Positions 5,740 to 9,389 of a stretch of 9,389 nucleotides of DNA are shown one piece after another. The stretch's first letter is position 1. Every line of letters starts with the position of its first letter. Source of the DNA: CALXSC01 sp035470525 (GTDB lineage: Bacteria > Pseudomonadota > Alphaproteobacteria > Rickettsiales > UBA1997); assembly GCA_035470525.1 (NCBI GenBank), contig DATIQT010000128.1, positions 1-9,389 on the forward strand, in the 5' to 3' direction. The notes under the pieces were generated by a model, which saw only the letters and a program-made list of their open reading frames with translations, made no database searches and was not told the DNA's origin. The position numbers were made by a program, and so were the translations under genes.

Positions 5740-6915
5740 ATGGCTATTAATAGAATGACTTTTAGTGCTGGACCAAAACTTATTCCAACAATATTAAACG
5801 ATATATCTAATGTTTCAAGAGGCGGATTAGATTTACAGCCAGATTATCAAAGAGATTTTATTTGGAATAAAAATTTCAAAGACAATTTAATTCATAGTAT
5901 AATAAAAAATTACCCAATTGGTACAATATTAATAAGAGAGTTAGACGGAATTCCAAGTATAAAAGGAGCCCTTCAAGAAGTTGTTGACGGGCAACAAAGA
6001 CTTAGAACTATATGTGAATTTTTTGAAAATAATTATACTGTAAATGGTGATGTAGCAGTGCAAATTGTAGAATATATAAAATCTTATTTAGGTGATGATT
6101 ACAAAGATGAAAAAATATTTAATAAATTCAATAATAAGACTGTGAGTTTTAAATTTAAAGATTTACCTTCCGTTATACAAGAAAATATGAATAAATATCA
6201 ATTGGCTATTATATCAGTTTCTCATGCTAACGAACAACAAATTACTGAATACTTTAATTTTGTTCAAAATCAAGAAGCTTTAAGAGCAGCTGAAATTATA
6301 AATTCTATTCCAGATAGTAAATTAAAAAAATATCTTTTAAATAAAGATGAAACGGAAGAATTGATGAAAATATTAAATTTTCCTGATAAAAGACAAGAAT
6401 TTCAAAAAATTTTTTATAATATAATTGGTATATTTGATAAAAAATTATCACTTGGTACAACAAATAAAGAAATAATAAAATATGCTTCAAACAAAAAAGA
6501 TGATTTACAATTGGAATCAAAAACATATATAAATAATTTAACCAAGAATTTAAGATTCATTCTAAATATAAAAAATAAATCGTTTGAAACTAATAAAAGA
6601 TTTATAAAATTTATGTTGTTATTATGCGGATTTAATTTATTAGATTTTGAAAATAATTCAATGAATATTTTGGAAAGGCTAGAAAAAATAAACAAAGCTA
6701 TAAGAATTTTTGCCTCAGTTAAAAATGATGTAGTTGATGAAGAATTTAAAGATTTTAATGACGAAGAAAAAAAGCATTACAAATATATAGAAAATATTAC
6801 TCGTGGAAGTCAAAGCTATGAGGCGGTTTATAAAGCATGTCAAATTTTAGCTCACAAAATACAAAATGATAAAAAAATAATAGAAATAAACAAAAAACAA
6901 ACTACACGAATCTAA
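5740..6915 (+). CDS. Stand-alone DUF262 (GmrSD N-terminal-like) protein
   Basis: The 391-residue protein opens with a DUF262 domain, related to ParB/Srx-type nucleotide-binding folds. Motifs are PDYQRDFIWN (34-43), YPIGTILI (58-65) and VVDGQQRLRTI (81-91); DGQQR is the hallmark motif linked to nucleotide hydrolysis in GmrS- and SspE-type proteins. These families include restriction systems that attack modified phage DNA or sense phosphorothioate marks. The rest is Lys/Asn-rich and helical, with no HNH/DUF1524 nuclease motif that I can see, so a full GmrSD enzyme is not present. No partner gene is adjacent. No Shine-Dalgarno is evident; a TATAAT overlaps the ATG (5736-5741), so start usage is uncertain and Met6 is an alternative. 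The gene lies between direct copies of the repeat element, as mobile cargo would. Confidence 0.8.
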   Translation: MAINRMTFSAGPKLIPTILNDISNVSRGGLDLQPDYQRDFIWNKNFKDNLIHSIIKNYPIGTILIRELDGIPSIKGALQEVVDGQQRLRTICEFFENNYTVNGDVAVQIVEYIKSYLGDDYKDEKIFNKFNNKTVSFKFKDLPSVIQENMNKYQLAIISVSHANEQQITEYFNFVQNQEALRAAEIINSIPDSKLKKYLLNKDETEELMKILNFPDKRQEFQKIFYNIIGIFDKKLSLGTTNKEIIKYASNKKDDLQLESKTYINNLTKNLRFILNIKNKSFETNKRFIKFMLLLCGFNLLDFENNSMNILERLEKINKAIRIFASVKNDVVDEEFKDFNDEEKKHYKYIENITRGSQSYEAVYKACQILAHKIQNDKKIIEINKKQTTRI

Positions 6916-6937
6916 ATATATATATGATTTCACTTTT

Positions 6938-7029
6938 GCAGGAAGGGGTTTGCAACCCCTTCCTCACCATTCAAAATAAACTCAATCATAAACCATCAAT
7001 AATTGTGGTTAATGTATATTATTTCTTTT
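6938..7029 (+). repeat. REPIN/MITE-like element, copy 2 (no tail palindrome)
   Basis: It starts with a perfect 11-bp palindrome (6940-6950 with 6954-6964, loop TGC) reading GCAGGAAGGGGTT. The core with ATTGTGGTTAATGTATATTA follows, but the copy stops at TTATTTC and runs straight into the next head palindrome. With copy 3 it makes a tandem repeat of exactly 92 bp (palindromes at 6940 and 7032). It begins 23 nt after the DUF262 stop codon and may end that transcript. Confidence 0.85.
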
Positions 7030-7152
7030 GCAGGAAGGGGTTTGCAACCCCTTCCTCACTGTTCAAAATAAACCCAATCATAAACCATAAATAATTGTGG
7101 TTAATGTATATTATTCTGAACCTTAAGGAAGGATTTGCAAAATCCTTCCTGC
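7030..7152 (+). repeat. REPIN/MITE-like element, copy 3 (complete)
   Basis: This is the most complete copy, 123 bp. The head palindrome is at 7032-7056 and the tail palindrome at 7126-7150 (10-bp stem, loop TGCAA). The inner ends GTTCAAAATAA (7061-7071) and TTATTCTGAAC (7111-7121) are near-inverse. Both outer ends read GCAGGAAGG inward, so the whole unit has imperfect inverted termini of about 42 bp, each with its own palindrome. This is the layout of REPINs or small non-autonomous transposons. No RAYT or other transposase is present in the window. Confidence 0.85.
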
Positions 7153-7166
7153 TATAGATAAATTTA

Positions 7167-7205
7167 TAGCCCCCTTTGTCAACGGAGTTGACAAAGGGGG
7201 GGCTA
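7167..7205. terminator. Strong GC-rich hairpin
   Basis: TAGCCCCCTTTGTCAAC pairs with GTTGACAAAGGGGG..CTA, giving a 17-bp stem with a 2-G bulge and a GGA loop. It is the most stable hairpin visible and lies between the repeat array and the mraZ promoter. It could shield the dcw cluster from upstream transcription, but no T-run follows the plus-strand stem. A related arm occurs at 4886-4900, so it may also be a dispersed repeat. From 7206 to 7290 nothing further is recognised. Confidence 0.55.
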
Positions 7206-7294
7206 ATTCAATTCTAATTATCTCTTATGGTACTAACTTCAAAAACCTAATGCCAAAAAAATTATATTATTACTATTTAACTTATAAAAATCGC

Positions 7295-7350
7295 TTGACT
7301 TTCCATAAAGTTTATTTTAAAACCATAATATACCATAAAATACCATAAAA
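7295..7350 (+). promoter_or_regulatory. mraZ promoter region with 10-bp-phased operator
   Basis: CCATA occurs at 7303, 7323, 7333 and 7343, all in 10-bp register; the last three are consecutive direct repeats (ACCATAATAT, ACCATAAAAT, ACCATAAAAA). On the minus strand these read TATGGT. MraZ is known to bind arrays of short direct repeats with 10-bp period in front of its own gene (TGGGN boxes in E. coli), so this is a likely autoregulatory operator. TTGACT at 7295-7300 is a plausible -35; no good -10 is found at 17 nt (TAAAAC), so the exact promoter is uncertain. Confidence 0.6.
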
Positions 7351-7384
7351 AGTATTTTAAAAAGTAACAAAGAAAAAATTGAGT

Positions 7385-7831
7385 ATGGCGTTATTTTTAT
7401 CAACATTTGAGAATAAAGTAGATACAAAAGGAAGAGTTTCTGTTCCTTCTCAATTTCGTTCTATGTTGCAGGGTAAGGATTTTTCTGGAATCGTGTTATA
7501 TCAATCATCGATTAACAATTGTATTGAAGGCTGTAGTATAGAAAGAATACAAAAACTCAGTGAGACAATTGATGATTTAGACCAACTTTCTAGAGAAAGA
7601 GATGCTTTCGCTGCCGTAATTTTAGGTGGTTCAGCACAATTGCCGTTTGACTCTGATGGTAGAGTAATTTTGCCAAAGAATTTAATGGATTTTGCTGAAA
7701 TAACTGAAAAAGCGGTATTCGTTGGAAAAGGTCAGACTTTTGAGGTATGGGAACCTAAAAAGTTTGAAGAGTATTTGAAAAAAGCTAAAGAGCAGATTAA
7801 GAATACACCATTTTCAATAAAGAAAGCTTAA
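7385..7831 (+). CDS. mraZ: Transcriptional regulator MraZ
   Basis: MraZ is the DNA-binding autoregulator encoded first in the dcw cluster. It forms ring-shaped oligomers and binds repeats upstream of mraZ. The 148-residue protein has two SpoVT-AbrB-like halves, each with the DxxGR signature: DTKGRVSVP (Asp13-Arg17) and DSDGRVILP (Asp89-Arg93). The start MALFLSTFENK is standard for the family, so ATG 7385 is preferred over the in-frame TTG at 7379; neither has a strong ribosome binding site. A 10-bp-phased array lies 35-80 nt upstream. rsmH follows after an unusually long 150-nt gap. Length and motifs indicate an intact protein. Confidence 0.96.
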   Translation: MALFLSTFENKVDTKGRVSVPSQFRSMLQGKDFSGIVLYQSSINNCIEGCSIERIQKLSETIDDLDQLSRERDAFAAVILGGSAQLPFDSDGRVILPKNLMDFAEITEKAVFVGKGQTFEVWEPKKFEEYLKKAKEQIKNTPFSIKKA

Positions 7832-7981
7832 TAAGGGCGGTTTAAATTTGGGGTTATATGATGAATATAAAAAAGGGCGGTAAAACAAATTTGGGAGAAT
7901 TAGTTAGTTTTTGGGAGTTCTAACTTAGCTTTACCGCTGAGTAAATTCTATTTGGAGTTTTAATAATGTCAAGTACAAAAA
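7832..7981 (+). promoter_or_regulatory. Structured mraZ-rsmH leader with possible 21-residue ORF
   Basis: AAGGGCGGT occurs twice exactly 40 bp apart (7833 and 7873), each followed by AAATTTGGG. GCGGTAAA (7877-7884) can pair with TTTACCGC (7930-7937), and AGTTAG (7902-7907) with CTAACT (7920-7925), giving a nested stem. An ATG at 7858 preceded by GGGG opens a 21-residue frame (MMNIKKGGKTNLGELVSFWE..) ending inside the inner stem at 7923. Whether it is translated is unknown; the arrangement resembles a leader peptide or attenuator. Confidence 0.3.
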
Positions 7982-8893
7982 ATGAAAAATTTTGAAAATC
8001 ACATTCCAGTAATGCTAAAAGAAGTACTACAATACTTAAATCCAAAAAGTAATGAGCTTTATGCGGACTGTACTTTCGGTGCTGGAGGTTATACTGAAGC
8101 AATATTAAAGCAAGCAAATTGTAGTGTTATTGGATTAGACAGAGATTCATCAGTTCAAGAATTTGCCAACAAAATAAAAAAAGATTTTCAAAACAGATTT
8201 GAATTCTACAATGTAAAATTTAGTGATATAGAAAATATACTAAATGGTAGAAAACTAGATGGTATGGTTTTAGATATAGGTGTTTCATCTATGCAAATAG
8301 ATAATGCCGATAGAGGTTTTTCGTTTCAAAAAGACTCAAAACTTGATATGAGAATGGGAAATAACAGTTTATCAGCTTATGATATTGTAAACAATAGCAA
8401 CGAGCAAGAACTTGCAAATATAATTTATAACTACGGGGACGAAGTAAAAAGCAGACACATAGCTAAAAAAATTATAGAAAAAAGAAAAGAAAAACCAATA
8501 GAAACAACATTTGAGTTAGCTGATATTGTAAGATATTTCTATCCAAAAAGAGAAGGAAAGATAGACCCAGCAACAAAAACATTTCAAGCAATTAGAATTG
8601 CTGTTAATGATGAGTTAAGTGAACTTAAAAAAATTTTAGAATTATCAAAAAAAATACTAAATAAAAATGGTAGATTAGTCGTTGTTAGTTTTCATTCTTT
8701 GGAAGATGAAATCGTTAAAGGTTTTGTAAAAAAAGAAACTAACAAGGGGATAAAAAAAGATAAATATTCGAAGGATAAGAATACTTATAACTTTAATTTA
8801 TTAACCAAAAAGGTAGTAGTTCCAACTGAGGAGGAAGTTCGAAAGAACGTTAGAGCTAGATCCGCAAAATTGAGGGCTTTACAAAAATGCTAA
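7982..8893 (+). CDS. rsmH: 16S rRNA (cytosine-1402-N4) methyltransferase RsmH
   Basis: RsmH (MraW) methylates N4 of C1402 in the 16S rRNA decoding centre using S-adenosylmethionine. The 303-residue length is typical. Visible family blocks are HIPVMLKEVL at the N-terminus (residues 7-16), the AdoMet loop DCTFGAGGYTEAIL, VIGLDRD, DGMVLDIGVSSMQID, RGFSFQKDSKLDMRM, TFQAIRIAVNDEL, LVVVSFHSLEDEIVK and the C-terminal RARSAKLRAL. The start at 7982 fits the family but lacks a good ribosome binding site. The strong GGAG (7954-7957) instead serves an ATG at 7966 in another frame, which stops after 9 codons inside rsmH. ftsL overlaps the 3' end by 7 nt, indicating one operon. Confidence 0.97.
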   Translation: MKNFENHIPVMLKEVLQYLNPKSNELYADCTFGAGGYTEAILKQANCSVIGLDRDSSVQEFANKIKKDFQNRFEFYNVKFSDIENILNGRKLDGMVLDIGVSSMQIDNADRGFSFQKDSKLDMRMGNNSLSAYDIVNNSNEQELANIIYNYGDEVKSRHIAKKIIEKRKEKPIETTFELADIVRYFYPKREGKIDPATKTFQAIRIAVNDELSELKKILELSKKILNKNGRLVVVSFHSLEDEIVKGFVKKETNKGIKKDKYSKDKNTYNFNLLTKKVVVPTEEEVRKNVRARSAKLRALQKC

Positions 8894-9246
8894 AATTTAA
8901 ACAATTTTTACATATTTTTCAAAATTTTCTTATAATTATCAGTATAATTGCTACAGGATTAATGTTTTATGTAAAATACAAAATGTATATTATATCAGGC
9001 GATTTAAATGCATTAGATAAAAAAATAGAAAAATTACAAAAAGATAAAGAGTTACTAAATATTGAATTAACATACTTAACTTCAACAGAAAGATTTTTAA
9101 GTTTAATAGACAAAAATCCAGAAATTTTAAATAATAAAGATGTAATAAAATCTTCACAATTAAAAACAAAAAAAGAATTTGCAACTTCGTCTTTAACAAA
9201 ACTGCAAAATCAAGTATATTCTGACAATAAAGTAGCTAAAAAGTAA
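8887..9246 (+). CDS. ftsL: Cell division protein FtsL
   Basis: FtsL is a small single-pass divisome protein that works with FtsB and FtsQ to activate FtsWI. The 119-residue product has a short cytoplasmic N-terminus, one hydrophobic segment at about residues 10-28 (IFQNFLIIISIIATGLMFYV), then a heptad-like coiled-coil segment (LDKKIEKLQKDKELLNIELTYL) on the periplasmic side. That layout and the position right after rsmH identify it; the sequence itself is poorly conserved, as usual for FtsL. The ATG overlaps the rsmH stop by 7 nt, so translation is probably coupled. Normally ftsI follows, but here the stop codon is followed at once by a repeated element. The C-terminus (NKVAKK) could therefore be slightly altered by the insertion. 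Confidence 0.85.
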   Translation: MLKFKQFLHIFQNFLIIISIIATGLMFYVKYKMYIISGDLNALDKKIEKLQKDKELLNIELTYLTSTERFLSLIDKNPEILNNKDVIKSSQLKTKKEFATSSLTKLQNQVYSDNKVAKK

Positions 9247-9369
9247 TAGACCTCCTGCAAATAAAATTTGAACAATTTCAATACTTATAGTCAAACAACT
9301 TTCACTTAACCACCAACTAAACCTAACTTTTACCTTAATCACCCTTCGTCGCTCTAAAATTTTATTGTC
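9247..9369 (-). repeat. End of a repeated, IS-like element, right copy
   Basis: The element starts TAGACCTCCTGCAAATAAAA directly after the ftsL stop codon. It contains 9247-9269 (inverse of 119-141, one difference) and 9286-9316 (inverse of 1-31, exact), so it is an inverted copy of the left-edge element. Minus-strand frames in 9317-9369 could hold the last codons of a transposase (for example a frame reading YNLIR then a stop), but this is too short to assign. The rest lies beyond the window. Confidence 0.7.
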
Positions 9370-9389
9370 TCACCGTATTAAGTTGTATG

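Noticed and set aside
5736..5741. TATAAT as the DUF262 promoter
   Set aside because: It overlaps the start codon and has no acceptable -35 (TCCGAT at 17 nt). In sequence this A/T-rich such matches occur by chance.
6305..6695. Minus-strand frames opposite the DUF262 gene
   Set aside because: They are Phe/Leu/Ile-rich shadows of a Lys/Asn-rich gene, with no start signals.
5740..6915. Complete GmrSD-type restriction enzyme
   Set aside because: The DUF262 motifs are clear, but no HNH/DUF1524 motif is visible in the C-terminal half and no partner gene is adjacent.
6938..7152. CRISPR array
   Set aside because: Only two tandem units of 92 bp with near-identical spacers and terminal palindromes; there are no cas genes, so this is a dispersed repeat element.
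8990..9199. Minus-strand frame opposite ftsL
   Set aside because: It is a Leu/Phe-rich complement of Lys-rich ftsL, with no ribosome binding site and no family resemblance.
1..9369. Composite transposon carrying the whole window
   Set aside because: The inverted edge elements would fit, but the interior holds core genes (typA, mraZ, rsmH, ftsL) and no transposase is visible. An assembly break or shared IS is a simpler explanation.

Overview
This is an AT-rich, alphaproteobacterial-looking stretch. The TypA/BipA, MraZ, RsmH and FtsL sequences and the AddA-type nuclease remnant all read like alphaproteobacterial members. Low GC, decayed genes, many short repeats and an effector-like cysteine peptidase suggest a host-associated or intracellular lineage. 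This is inferred from protein and DNA features only; no database was searched.

Left block (1-4266), minus strand. It starts with one end of a repeated element (1-141) and a cluster of three 17-bp repeats (232-285). Next is a small unidentified gene broken by one in-frame stop (283-657), then typA (696-2513), then an M23-type metallopeptidase with no signal peptide (2569-3246). After an 18-bp perfect hairpin comes a protein with the His-Asp-Gln-Cys signature of clan CE peptidases/acetyltransferases (Ulp1/YopJ/ElaD-like), a plausible host-directed effector.

Middle block (4267-7205), accessory and repeat-rich. It holds the last ~80 codons of an addA helicase-nuclease gene butted against a palindromic repeat, a small unknown gene (4903-5181, minus), a structured non-coding region (5231-5409) that may be a phage-type C4-like antisense RNA, and a 391-residue DUF262 protein (5740-6915). 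The DUF262 gene lies between same-orientation copies of a REPIN/MITE-like element whose ends are each a GCAGGAAGG palindrome. It is the best candidate for a defence or mobile cargo gene.

Right block (7290-9246), plus strand: the head of the division and cell-wall (dcw) cluster, mraZ-rsmH-ftsL. It is preceded by a 10-bp-phased CCATA array that looks like an MraZ operator. A 150-nt leader separates mraZ from rsmH. The cluster stops right after the ftsL stop codon, where an inverted copy of the left-end element begins (9247-9369), so ftsI and the later dcw genes do not follow within the window.

The window is bounded by inverted copies of the same element (31-bp and 23-bp blocks matching at both ends). 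Either the ends are assembly breaks at a multicopy insertion sequence, or the segment could invert by recombination.
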